Below, in pieces: positions 12,300 to 23,600 of a stretch of 64,000 bases of DNA. The stretch is taken from assembly GCA_022496805.1 (NCBI GenBank), contig CM040087.1, positions 6,460,001 through 6,524,000 of the forward strand, read 5' to 3'. Numbering within the stretch: the stretch's first letter is position 1; each line of letters opens with the position of its first letter. A program made the translations under genes and the position numbers. The DNA comes from Pohlia nutans (lineage: Eukaryota > Streptophyta > Bryopsida > Bryales > Mniaceae). The notes under the pieces are model-generated. The model had not been told where the DNA came from and searched no databases. It saw nothing but the letters and a program-made list of their open reading frames with translations.

Positions 12300-15200
12300 A
12301 TGTCGAAGGTGAAGAATTGGCGCAGGCGTGCAGATGACGACGACGAAGAGGAGCCCGCGGCTGCTGCCAAGGTGGTGCCTGCGGAGCCGAAGCCGAGCGT
12401 GCTCAAGCGGAAGGACGTGAAGAAAACGACCGTGTCTGCGACTACGGTGTTGAAGGTGTCGTCGGGGCCAAAGCTGTTGAGCTTTGTCGGAGATGAGGAG
12501 GACGAGGACGGCCGAGAGTCGGGATTGGCGCCGACGAAGGCGAAGAAGGAACGCGCCAAGGAGAAAAAGGCTGATGGTGATCTGCCCAAGCGGAAGGGTG
12601 CATATGGAATTGGACACAAAATCGAGCTCCCTGGAAAGGACAAGTCTGGAAAGTCTGAAAAGTCTGGAAAGGAGAAGGTGCCGACGAATGTGCAGGCGCA
12701 AGCTGGCGAATACACGAAAGAAAAATTGCTGGAGTTGCAACGGAACACGAAGAGCATGGTTGGGGCACCGAAACCCGTGGTTGATAGCCTGCCTGCCGAG
12801 CCTGTTGTGGTTCTTAAGGGTTTGTTGAAGCCGATGGAAGAGCCGGTGATTCGAGGTCAGAGTGAATTGAAGGAGAAAGTGGAGGAGGCTACCTCCAGGG
12901 TTGAATATGACGCGGAGAAGAGGTTAGGGTTGATGGGAATTGGAACAGGGGCTGATAGTGGAGGGGTCACTCACATTCCCGATGCGGCCATGATCGCGGC
13001 TGCCAAGGCACGGCGTAATCGGTTGCGGCAAGCTCAGGCCGCGCCTGATTACATACCTGTGAACGATGGAGATCAGAGGGGCAGTGTGCGTGAGGGAGAG
13101 GCTGAGGATGGAGATTCCAGCGGTGATGAGGGTGAAGTGCAAGGACGGATGTCGTTTCTAGGGGAGACTAAGCACAAACATACAGGAGCTGTTTTTGAAG
13201 CGATGGCAAAAGATGTGGAATTGGCTCATCAGGATGACGATGAAGCGGATGAGGAGCGGACTTGGGAAGAAGAGCAACTGAGGAAAGGATTTGGAAAGAG
13301 AGTCGAGGACGTTTCGCGCGTGGCGGTGCCTGGAGGAGTTCCTGCTGTTGGTTTAACTCCTGGATTGCCATCCATGAATGTAGGCAATTTCGGGTATGCC
13401 TATGGACGGGGTCCGGTGGAAGCGATGTCTATTCCACAGCAAGCCGAGGGAGCTTGGAAATCTCTGCAGGATAATCTGAACAAGATGCGGGTGAATGATC
13501 GATTCCTCTGTCTAGTTGCATTTTCCAGTTGTTGCGATGCTTCTTAGTATTTATTGGCTTTGTTCTTCTCCTACTTCCTTGGTTAACACGCATGATCTAT
13601 GATTGATATATCAGGTTTGATTGTGATTGTTTTTTGAGATGTACGTAGATTTTGTGTTTGAGATCTTAGAATGGGAAATCGTTGGTGTTGGGGTTTCTAT
13701 CTCTTCTACATATTGAGTGTAGGGTTACGCTTATACATATTCTCGTTGGACTAGTCTCTTCTACGTGACAATGTCACTTTAATTGGATTATTTTCGGCAG
13801 TCATCTTCCATACCTTATTGGGTGCACTGTCGTTTAGCTTGGCTCTCTATGTCTGACAGTTTTTAATTTTTAATTTTTTCTTTTCTTTTTCTCTTGCAGG
13901 AAAGCCACGGAAAGACAGAGTCCGAGCTCCACAGAACTGAGGAGATGCTGACCTCGTCACTCTCTGGAGTGGCATCGTTAGAACAATCTTTGGCTAGTGC
14001 AAGTGAGAAGTATCTCTATATGCAGGACCTCCGTAGTTACTTTGCTATTTTATGTGATTTCTTGCAGGTAAAGGCTATCTGTCCTCTTTGACCGAGCATT
14101 TACTATATGTGTCTCGCAATCGACCTATAGTTTAAGATGAAGTTAAATTTCTTTAAGGCGTCAAAGCCATCTTCTTGCCTTGGCAAATTTTGTATCAGTA
14201 GCTAAGTTTGAAAAGAATGTCAAGTGGCCAAGTTTAGGCACTCAAAGGATTGAGCTTCTTGTGATGCAGGATAAGGGCCCTCTTATTGAGGAATTGGAAG
14301 AGGCTATGCAACGGCTTCACGAGGAGCGTGCTAATGCGTTACTAGAGCGGCGCGCTGCTGACAATGCTGACGAAATGGCTGAAATTGAGTCTGCCGTAAC
14401 TGCCGCTAAGGCGGCACTGGCAAAAGGGGGTGGTACGGCGACTGCAACGGCAGCTGCCTTAGCTGCAGTGGCGAGAGATGCACGGAGTAGCACAGTTCCT
14501 CAGTTCGATGAGTTTGGACGGGACGTGAATCTTCAGAAACGCATGGAGAGTAAGCGACGAGCACAAGCTCGTGAACGCCGAGCGAAATTGGCTAATGAAC
14601 GACGTTTGAAAGCAATGAAATTTGCAAATGGAGATTCGGCTCGAACAGTGGTCAGTATAAGTTTCTATTTCAGATCTAGAAGTAGAGGCGTATAATTAGA
14701 GTTGATGCTCTCATAATTATGAATCTGTTATTCCTGGACTTCGTTTTGGTTTAGGGACGTTTACTTCTATAGTTCCTTTCAAGAGAGTTCAAATGATATA
14801 TGTTGTTGGAAACTAACTTTTAGAACTTGTTGTCCTATTTGGTATCCAGATGCTAGAAGGTGAATCGAGTAGCGAAGAGAGTGAAAGCGAAGAGAAAGCG
14901 TACAAGTCTCATAAGCAGGAAGTGTTAACAACGGCAGAAAGCGTGTATGGTGATGCGACTGAAGAGTATGCACAGCTTGTGAAAGTCAAGGAAAAACTAG
15001 AGAGTTGGAAGCGTCAATATTCTGCAGCTTATTCTGATGCGTATATGCAACTGAGTGCTCCATCTATCTTTGCTCCATATGTTCGCCTGGAGCTTTTGCA
15101 TTGGGACCCTCTCTACGGCAGTGCAGGTTTTGACAGCATGAACTGGTACAAACTGTTGTATGATTATGGAGTGCAACTGAATGGACAGTCCGTTGACGAT

Positions 15201-16179
15201 GATGATGGTGATGTGAATTTGATCCCTAAGCTCGTGGAAAAAGTTGCTCTTCCCGTTCTACATCACGAACTGGAGCATTGTTGGGATGTTCTGAGCACGA
15301 AGGGAACCAAACGGGCTGTAAATGCTGTTCAAGACATGCTCATCTACGTTGATGCTGCAAATAGTGAACCATTGCAAGAAATGCTGGCTGCAGTGTATAA
15401 ACGCATGTCCCATGCTGTTTCAGCTCTGGAGGTACTGTACCTTTTGTTCTATCTTTAGTTACTATCTTTTGTTCTACCTTCAGAAGTACCTTGGTTGTGA
15501 GCAAATTATTCAGCTTATTAAAACTCTGGCAGTTGGAACCTGACTTCGACCAATATTATCTAGGTGTAGTGTATATATCTGGTCTGTGATAGCCATGCTG
15601 CTTCATGAAGGCTGTGATTTTTTCTTTTATTATATATTGTCGTCTGAAGGTTTAAAGCAGGGCAAACTGAAGTCTTTTAATGATACTTGTGGGCAGGTAC
15701 CAGCTTGGACCCATCAAGTGAGTGCCGTAGTTCCCGGTGCTATGCGATTTGTAAACCGTCAGTTCGGTGTAGCAGTGAGATTGCTGCGGAATCTTGGGTT
15801 TTGGAAGGATGTTATGGCTCTGCCTCAACTCGAAAAATTGGCTCTGGATCAGTTGCTATCAGGAAAGATGTTGGTGCATTTGAGGGCTGGGGTGAACACA
15901 GAACATGATGCTATTACTCGAATTGAACGTATTGTTGCAGCCCTGACTGGTGTCTGGGTTGGGCCAAGTTTTGCGGAGCTAACTCCCAAATTAGCTTCGT
16001 TGATTGAATATATGCTCAAGATCACCAGAGCGCTGGAGAAGAAACGCGAGACAGAGAACGTTCCTCATGAAAGCACCATTGCACTTGCACGGAGGATGAA
16101 GCGGGTGCTTGTAGATGTGAACGAGTATGATCGAGCCCGAAGCCTCAGCAAGGCTTTCCAGTTGAAAGAAGCTTTGTAG
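12300..16179 (+). CDS. ILP1: GCFC-domain protein, ILP1/PAXBP1-like
   Basis: Five exons: 12300-13490, 13900-14067, 14270-14650, 14850-15431 and 15697-16179. All have GT-AG introns and phase-0 joins, giving 934 residues (Arabidopsis ILP1 is about 908). The ATG at 12300 is chosen because MSKVKNWRRRADDDDEEE matches the family start; the frame extends upstream without another ATG. Visible parts: a basic/acidic N-terminus with KLLSFVGDEEDEDG; the conserved ELQRNTKSM segment; a helical middle (residues ~398-480) with ERRAADNADEM; the DEFGRDVNLQKR motif (~540); and the C-terminal GCFC region from ~600 with PSIFAPYVRLELLHWDPL and a KVALPVLHHELEHCWDVLS stretch. In plants ILP1 is a nuclear protein linked to CYCA2 repression and endoreduplication, and to spliceosome disassembly with NTR1. 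No frameshift or missing segment is apparent. The exon joins are my inference from splice signals and homology. Confidence 0.93.
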
Positions 16180-16994
16180 TGCTGTCCGTGCAGGCACACA
16201 CCAACCTGAAAGTGGCCACTTCTGCTTTGTCCCTCGTAAGTTACTAATTTTGCTTTCTGATTTATGTAGTTGGTTGTACACAACTTCTGTTTAGTGATGA
16301 CTCTGGTTCCCACCTCTTTTTCATGATCTTGTTCAGTTAGGCTTGGTAACAGGCTTTCTCTTCTTTGTTATAAACATCTGTCAACTGGGCGTGTATCAGG
16401 GGAAGAAGTCCGGAGGCGGTTATTATTCTTAGTGGAGTTGGTTGGGGCGTTTTCCATTCCAAGTTCACTCTGCACACCGGATTGTCAGTTTATTAACCTT
16501 GGTTACGATGAATGTTTCTGGCGATGGACGGGGCAGACTATCATATGCAACATGCTGGATCGTGTTGAACTCGTGATTGATTACAGACAAGCCTTTGTGG
16601 AGCTAGGATAGATGAGAATGCGTTCCATTTCATGGAATCACACGCGAGTCGCCAAACGTCGCTGTACCATAGTTAAGGCTGAGATTTATCCCCATTTGTA
16701 TTCATGCGTCCCGTTTGAAGTCTCGTTGTACAAAGAGTATCAGAAAACAAGCATCAAGAACCAGGGGTACCTTTCGATGTAGGTGATACTTCTGTGGGCT
16801 CGTTTCAAAAGTTACAGATAGGTGGACGTAAATGGAGCTCCTGGAATTTGTTCTACAATGTCTCATTTGAGTATAAAGGGTAGTCGAAGTGGAGCACACA
16901 ATGTGGGCAGTTTTGTGAGCGTCTTTTATATGCCCACTTTATGACAGTCTAGCGACTTTTTAACACGGTTCTATTATTGTACTTTCAAATTTAA
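16180..16994 (+). other. ILP1 3' flank, probable 3' UTR
   Basis: About 800 bases after the ILP1 stop with no open frame of interest. The composition is closer to that of the gene than to the AT-rich intergenic DNA, so the first few hundred bases are probably transcribed 3' UTR. The polyadenylation site cannot be fixed from sequence alone. Confidence 0.45.
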
Positions 16995-16996
16995 TA

Positions 16997-17246
16997 CTCC
17001 CTCCGTCCCAAAGTTATTGTCATGTTTGAAAGTCATGCTTGAAAGTGCTTTTTTAAGTAGGTCATATTGTAAGAAACATGATTAAAAAAGGTTCCAAATT
17101 ATGTCACTAGAATGATTGAAGAACATTGCATGTGTTCATTGCAACCTAAATAAAATTAGACACAAGGAAGTATTTTTTTGACCTACTTAAAAAAGCACTT
17201 TCAAACATGACTTTCAAACATGACAATAACTTTGGGACGGAGGGAG
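16997..17246. mobile_element. Stowaway MITE
   Basis: TA duplications at 16995-16996 and 17247-17248 flank terminal inverted repeats CTCCCTCCGTCCCAAAGTTA and its complement. The repeats extend inward for more than 50 bp (the TTGTCATGTTTGAAAGTCATG region). This is the textbook plant Stowaway terminus, mobilised in trans by mariner-like transposases. Length 250 bp, no coding capacity. Confidence 0.95.
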
Positions 17247-17380
17247 TATCAATTTTAGGATATTCTCAAAATATCATATTACAAGTGTATTTGTGGATGT
17301 AAGACAACTGACCTTGTATTTGTGGATGTAAGAAAACTACTACTTTCTGTCCAACTCACTTGTGAATGCAATTTGACTAC

Positions 17381-17479
17381 ATTAGAAATGGTGCATGTGC
17401 CAAGGCAATGTTCCCCAGTTTTGGGCAAGTGTTGCCCATTTGCTTGGGCATCTGCTTCGGCACATGCACCTTTTCTAAT
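17381..17479. repeat. Short foldback/hairpin
   Basis: Left arm TTAGAAATGGTGCATGTGCC and right arm GGCACATGCACCTTTTCTAA are nearly perfect complements separated by about 55 bases, which pair partly as well. It could be a tiny MITE or a small-RNA-like hairpin. Confidence 0.7.
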
Positions 17480-19210
17480 TAGTGTAGGTAGATTAGTGGT
17501 AGATAATTCTAAGATTTGAAAATATTATAGATTTTTACTCTCGACAAAAAAAATTACCAAAGACATTGATTCCAATAGTATTGAAAGATCTCCATCTTGA
17601 CCAATATAGAGGGTAAAAAAATTGGTCAACAATAAAAACATGTTTATGTAAATTAGTGTATCTAACACTAATTTAAATATATAGATAGATAGAAACTCCG
17701 GTCCCTTTTTAGCAAGGGGCCGGCGTGAATGAAGTGTCCGTTCGTAATGTCAATGATCCGATGCCCACCGGACAAGGGGAAATTGAGACAATACTCTCCC
17801 CTTTCGAGGATGGACACTATAGTGACACACTATGCTACTACCTAGCTAGCCACTAATGCCTTGAAGATACTAGACATGGTATCCCCCCAAAGGACTTTGA
17901 GGTACCCATACAACAAGGTCCAAGGTCCCCCCACCATAGTTGGGTAGACTATGGTGCACTAATCTACCTATTTAGTGTAGTCTTTTGAGACTAATCTTTA
18001 AGAGCTTTTCCACCGGTGGTTGTAGCAACCATGTCAATTGTAGGATTTTACACTGTAGCAATATTGCAGTAGGACAAAGAGGTCCACAGAGTTTGAGCAA
18101 ACGCCATATGGCTTGGACTTCGTGCCATGCATTACCTTTGTTCTCGTACCTTGAAGGGATGAATGCAAACTTAGAGGGACTTTGGATTTGCCTTTCACGA
18201 GTTGAAAGAGGAAGGCCTTGCTAAATTGATCCAATAATCAAAAAATCGTGTTGCATTGGTGAAAAAGATTGAATTGAATAATTTTTAATGTATTCGATGG
18301 TCAAATTGATTGAGAATCCAATTTTGTAATACAATGTATTTTATATAGTCTATTTCACAACTACAACTATAGTACGTTGGTACAACATGCAAATAATTTT
18401 TTTAAATATTTTGAAAGAAGATTGAAATATGTATATATATGTATATATACAAATTTGTATATATACATATTCTTGTATATATATGTATATATACAGATTC
18501 TTAAATAGTGTACGTCAATTTTCAAAAAATACAATTGACGTTCGTTTCAATTTGAACCATTCAAATTTTGACTCTCTCTAAAAATACACTTTTAAAAATA
18601 GAGTTTTCAGTAATTAAACTCAATTATGCCGCCCATGTGCCTATATTGTTATCACCATGCAGCATACTCTAAGAGATTGTAAATTGCATTATGACTATGG
18701 CAATTGCATTCACATGCCTCCAATCACACCATTATTGTTCTAGTTTGTAGCCCATGTGATATCTAGTAGTTTCTTATCTATTAGGATTGTTTTGTTGAAA
18801 ATAAATGTAGAAGTTTAGAGACAAAAAAGAGACAAAAAGATTCACAGAAGTTGACAACAAAAGATTCGTAGAAGAAGACAAAAAGGACAAAGAGTGTGGT
18901 GAAATTTATTTATTTATTTTTATATCATCCAGAAAAATTATTTTTCAAATTTTTGTCTAATACAATTACCAACTAAGAAAAAACTGTACGATGTGAGACA
19001 AAAACATGGTCGATTGTGCACTAGATATTTAATATAGATCTTGATTGTATTGGTGTTCAGGGGTGTTGTTGCTCAACTTTGGTGTCGTTAGGTCTACTCT
19101 TCAAATAAATCACGATGATGTGTTCACTTCTCTTATTCTTACCAATATTGAGGAAGTTATGACATCACAAACTTGGCAAGTCATACTTTTGCAAAGTTTT
19201 AGGTATGATA
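17480..19210. other. Intergenic DNA, unassigned
   Basis: No gene recognised. Around 17700-18230 the sequence is less AT-rich and could be an old transposon remnant, but no retrotransposon protein motif is readable. An AT-only 34-bp perfect palindrome lies at 18437-18470 within a TATATA-rich stretch. Confidence 0.45.
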
Positions 19211-19411
19211 TTGAGATGAATAGAGGTGATTCCGATCGACATTCGTTTTACGTATGTTTACCGTATAAAAAATGTACGAACAACATACTACAAACATGAA
19301 AAAACACATCATGATAAAATTTACATGTTTGTAATATGTCCTTCATACGCTTGTTTCAAAATAAACATACATAAATTGTATGCTGAACGTAATCACCCCT
19401 GTTCATCTCAA
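19211..19411. mobile_element. Small MITE-like inverted-repeat element
   Basis: The left end TTGAGATGAATAGAGGTGAT matches the reverse complement of the right end TTGAGATGAACAGGGGTGAT with two mismatches. Total length is about 200 bp. The interior has further weak complementarity (ACGTATGTT motifs). No clear target duplication is seen, so the class is not assigned. Confidence 0.55.
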
Positions 19412-19535
19412 CAACATACGTAAAACATTGCAATAATATAACTTCCTAAGGTGAGTTGGACGAGATACAAATAAAAGGTGGCTCCAAAGATAGCCTATAC
19501 TATCACTCTAGCGGTGGTGGATTATAGACCTATAT

Positions 19536-20290
19536 CTTAGAGCCGCTTCACACTATGACCAAAGGTCGAGAGGCCGTCGATTTCCACCAATCAAATTGAA
19601 AGAAACCATGGGTTCGGCCTCTCGACCCTTCACTCTAGAGGCCAAAGTCCAACGGCTGTCGCTCTTCAAAATACTTACGTGGCAATACTTTTTGACCAAG
19701 GCGATGGCTTCTCGAAGGGTCGGACGGGAATGGAAACCCAAACTATGATCGAGACACCGTCAAGTTTATTTCATAAAAATGAGAACTATATTTTATCGCC
19801 TATTCTCAGTAGATTTCTTTGGACTCTCAACAAAGTTTGGACTCTCAATCTCACGGCCTCTCGACTTGGACGGCCATAAGGTTGGATAACCTATTACCAC
19901 CAACTTAAGCAATCAGGCCTATTTTTGGCAGTGCTAGATTCCCAAAAAAAATATGACTGCATTCGAAATAGGTTTTGATGAGGATTGCAAAAATTTGTAA
20001 CATCTAATTCGCATTTGTCAATTTTATACAAAATTCCAAAGTGGAAAGTAACCTTTTACCCATACATCACATACCAATTTCCTAAGTTCACACTTTGATG
20101 TTCCTAGATCCGCTCATGAGCTAACCCAAAACCACCAGCTATTTCTTCGCAATTCTTGACATGCCATTGGTCTACTTGAATAGTGAAATTGGTGGTTTTG
20201 GGTCTCAATTCTGGTGGCTCCAAGAAAGTTGTACCTGTCATAAATGGGGGAGGTGGTGGTAATAGGTTATCCAACCCTAGTGTGAAGCGG
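19536..20290. mobile_element. PIF/Harbinger-like MITE interrupted by a TA-target MITE
   Basis: Ends are GAGCCGCTTCACACTATG on the left and its complement (GTGTGAAGCGGCCC) on the right. An uninterrupted relative sits at 40961-41307. The left flank is TTA and the right flank TTG, close to a 3-bp TTA duplication, so PIF/Harbinger is the likeliest class. The element is split at 19878 by the 399-bp MITE at 19879-20277. Its right end lies about 400 bp upstream of the PTB copy A start codon. Confidence 0.8.
19879..20277. mobile_element. 400-bp MITE with TA target duplication (copy 2)
   Basis: Inserted in the Harbinger-like MITE with TA at 19877-19878 and 20278-20279. The relative at 40961-41307 reads GGCCATAGTGTGAAG across this point with a single TA, so it is the unoccupied site and fixes both ends exactly. 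Terminal inverted repeat (A/G)GGTTGGATAACCTATTAC. The minus strand carries the same open frame as copies 1 and 3. Confidence 0.95.
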
Positions 20291-20693
20291 CCCTTGGTTG
20301 CCCACTTGGAAAATATGATATAAGAATAAAATAGAGTCAAACTTGTCCTGCTAACTTATCCGTGGCATAATCCAATCAACTTTGCTGAGCGCCACTTTGA
20401 ATCAAAACGAGACCAGAGCTTTGCTGCAACGAGCGAGACGACAGGCCGTCCACAAGCAACCCGACGCTCTCCACGCACTCGCTGCCCTAACGCTCAGCTA
20501 TGGCGTAACGTAGTCCCCAAACCCTAACCTCTTCTCCCCTTCCCCTCCCTGCCTGCCTGCTTGCCATCCGCCCGTCCCTGCGTTGCGCGCTCCTGCCATC
20601 GCCTGCTGCTGCTCCAGCCCGCGTTGCTGCTGTCGATTGCTCGCCGCTCACTCGCTCGCCCTCGACCGAGCGGAGGTCGGTCCAGGCGTGGCC

Positions 20694-23600
20694 ATGGCGT
20701 CCGCGGCCGGGCAGCCGCAGTTCCGCTACACGCAGCCGCCGTCCAAGGTCCTGCACGTGCGCAACCTGCCGTGGGAGTGCAGCGAGGAGGAGCTCATCGA
20801 GCTCTGCAAGCCCTTCGGCAAGGTGGTCAACACCAAGGTCAATGTCGGCGCCAACCACAACCAGGCGTTCGTCGAATTTGTAAGTTCTCCCTCCTCCTTC
20901 ATTCCCATGCGCGTTCCGCATTTTTGACCGGTTAGGGTTTCTGGCGGTCTTGATCGATTCGTAACTTCCTCTGGGAATTCGATTGGTTTTCGGGACTATG
21001 CGACCTGCCTGGGGTGTAGGGTTTCGTTTTTTCGCAATTGTGTTGTTAGAATTGGTGGCCGAGAATCTGTAATTGGCGTGCTGGAATGCGAGCGCGTGGG
21101 CGGGGGATTTGTAAATTGGTGCTTTTGAACGGGTTTAGGTTTCGGTGCATGATTGCTGTGCTGCCGTGTTTCGTGATTGTCGTATGTAGTTGGTGAGGTG
21201 TACATTGCATTGAGCCTGCCGAAATTGGCATTGTCGATTGTGAAGTGAGCCGGGAAGTATATAGTCACTATTCCAGTCGAGCAATCGAGAGGTAGAGAGA
21301 TTTGTTTCATTCTTTACGAATAGGTGTCACTGGGAGCTGCGCCCGCCGGTTTTCTAGTCTTCGGATCCGAGGGCAAGCTTGATTCTATTTGGCAGCTGGA
21401 CGTGTAGCTCAGCTGGAGGAGCGCGTGTCGTTGTGGTGGTGCATCACGTGTGACCGGATGTGCGGAGAGCGTTACAGGGGCCTGTATGTGTAGTTGTCCC
21501 GGTAGGGTGGTTGTGAGGTTGGCGAGACGTAGGGTTTGGAGTGGCGTTGTGGACGTTGGTGTGGTCGTGAGTGGAAGATGACTGATTGTGGAGTTGGTGT
21601 ACATAGGCGGATTTGAATCAAGCAATTGCGATGGTGTCGTACTATGCGTCGTCGTCGGAGCCGGCTCAAGTGCGAGGGAAGACGGTGTACCTGCAGTACT
21701 CTAACAGGCAAGAAATTGTGACCAGTAAAAACTCTGGGGATGTTGCAAGCAATGTCCTGCTGGTAACCATTGAGGGCGTAGAGGCCGGCGATGTGAGCAT
21801 TGACGTGTTGCACCTGGTAAGTGCTTCTTCCCGGGTGAACTGGGTTGGTAGGGTGAGGTTTAGCGATTTGCTGTGGAGTGGAGCGGAGTCGTTGAGTATG
21901 TGGTGCCAGCGGACGAGCATGTCCGCTTGGAGGTTGAGGGGAGAGTGGGAGGACGGGTAAGGAATGTGTGAGTTCCGGTTTGATGTAGATTGTTTCTTAC
22001 ATTTGAGGTTTCTTCATGGGGTTTTGGTGGACACAGTTTGACTTTAAAACTACATGGATCAGCAGGTCCATGTGACGGCCACATCGTCGATGGCAGCCTG
22101 GTGCATGGGAGAAAGCGCATGTGTGTTTGTTTATCCTTCCCTTGCCCTAACCCTGCCTCTCGACCTTACTCCTCTCGACCCTACTCCTCTCAACCCTCTG
22201 GCAACCTTGAGATAGATTCATCTCATGTATGTTCCCTTAGGTTCTGTCCTCGGGGGCCATGGTTTATTTCCTGTAGCTCTCTGAACCCATTCGTTAGATT
22301 GTAGCTCCTGGAAGCCGACCAACCCAGGTCAGCTCAGATCACCCGTAAAAGTGAGGAGTCTGGAAGTTATAGGATTTTGATGCGGCATGTAGTAGAGATT
22401 CATGTGAGGTGAGTGTAGTCTCCACTGTGAGCGACTGACTGGAGCGGTCGCTGGCAGTGCAGACCGCAGTGAGGAGGGTAATTGTGAGGGAGTCGTTTTC
22501 GAACACCTGATCCGGTGCGTATGGGTGGATGAGTCGGTTTTGTCGATGGGCAGGGGGCTGTGTGTTGAGGCTGTTGCAAGTGTGTGCGCTAACGTTTGTG
22601 GGTGGGGTGGTTAGTGTTGACGAAGTCGAGTATGCATGATGGGGCTGGGTGGTGTTAGTGGATTTATTGGTGCGGTAGGGTTGTGAGGAAGTTTTTGGAT
22701 GAGGATGTGTAATTGGTAGTTGAAGAGTTTGGATTGGTGCAGGGTGAAAGAGTATAGAAATTTGAATGGGGCCACGTTGGTGTGCGTCGCGTGAATGTTG
22801 TGAGCGAGAAGTTGTTTTTGTGAGAGGATTGGGGTGTGATCTGGTGTGAAATGTGACTTGCACAGGCATGGCAGTTGTAGATACAGGGGTTGGTCCACTG
22901 TTGAGGAGTTGCAGGAGCAAGTTGCACTGATGTATGTTATGAAATTATTGCAGGTGTTTTCTGCCTTTGGGTTTGTCCATAAGATTGCGACTTTTGAGAA
23001 AAGTGCGGGCTTCCAGGTGTGTATTATGGTGAGAGTCACTTGGCTTTCACTGAGGTTGGTAGGATGTAATCCTGTGGTATGGTGGTATGGGTAGAACTCT
23101 GAACCTCCTCTCTCGTGGGCTTTTTTGAGGCGATTTGGTTTCTGCACGATTTGCGGTTGCTGAGACTTCTTTTTTCTGAACAGTTTCGATGGGGGTTATC
23201 TGTTTATGCAGGCACTGGTACAATTCAGCGATGCCAACACTGCTTCAGCAGCGAAGTCAGCTCTTGAAGGGCGGAGTATCCCCAGGTACGAATTGGATGA
23301 TTGGAAAGGGGCGGTGTTTTTGGTGCAGGTTTGTGGCCTGGAAGGATTGTGGGTGTTGTGTTTCTTGGCGATGCTGTTCCGTCGTGCATGGTCTTGGTCG
23401 TACTGGCATGGAAAGGCATGTAGAGTAGGAAGAGGTCATTCATAGTCTTGAACTCCCTTGTTGCCTCATGTTTGATATGGTAATGGAGGTGATTTCTGAG
23501 TAGCAGTTAAACGGATGTGGTGATTTGTTGGGTGCTCAGATATTTGCTGCCTGATCACGTGGGCCCTTGCCATCTGCGAATCTCATTCTCTGCTCACAAT

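Noticed and set aside
12237..12768. Long minus-strand open frames opposite ILP1 exon 1
   Set aside because: They mirror the GC- and purine-rich coding strand of ILP1; the residues are low-complexity and no family motif appears.
15586..15696. In-frame extension before ILP1 exon 5
   Set aside because: The conserved protein resumes at VPAW after a good GGGCAG acceptor at 15696; the upstream residues are intronic (Phe/Tyr-rich with no homology).
18437..18470. 34-bp perfect palindrome
   Set aside because: Made almost wholly of TATATA; such palindromes are expected in simple AT repeats.
20487..20921. Minus-strand 144-codon frame opposite PTB-A exon 1
   Set aside because: It is the antisense shadow of the GC-rich leader and RRM1 exon, which has clear homology on the plus strand.
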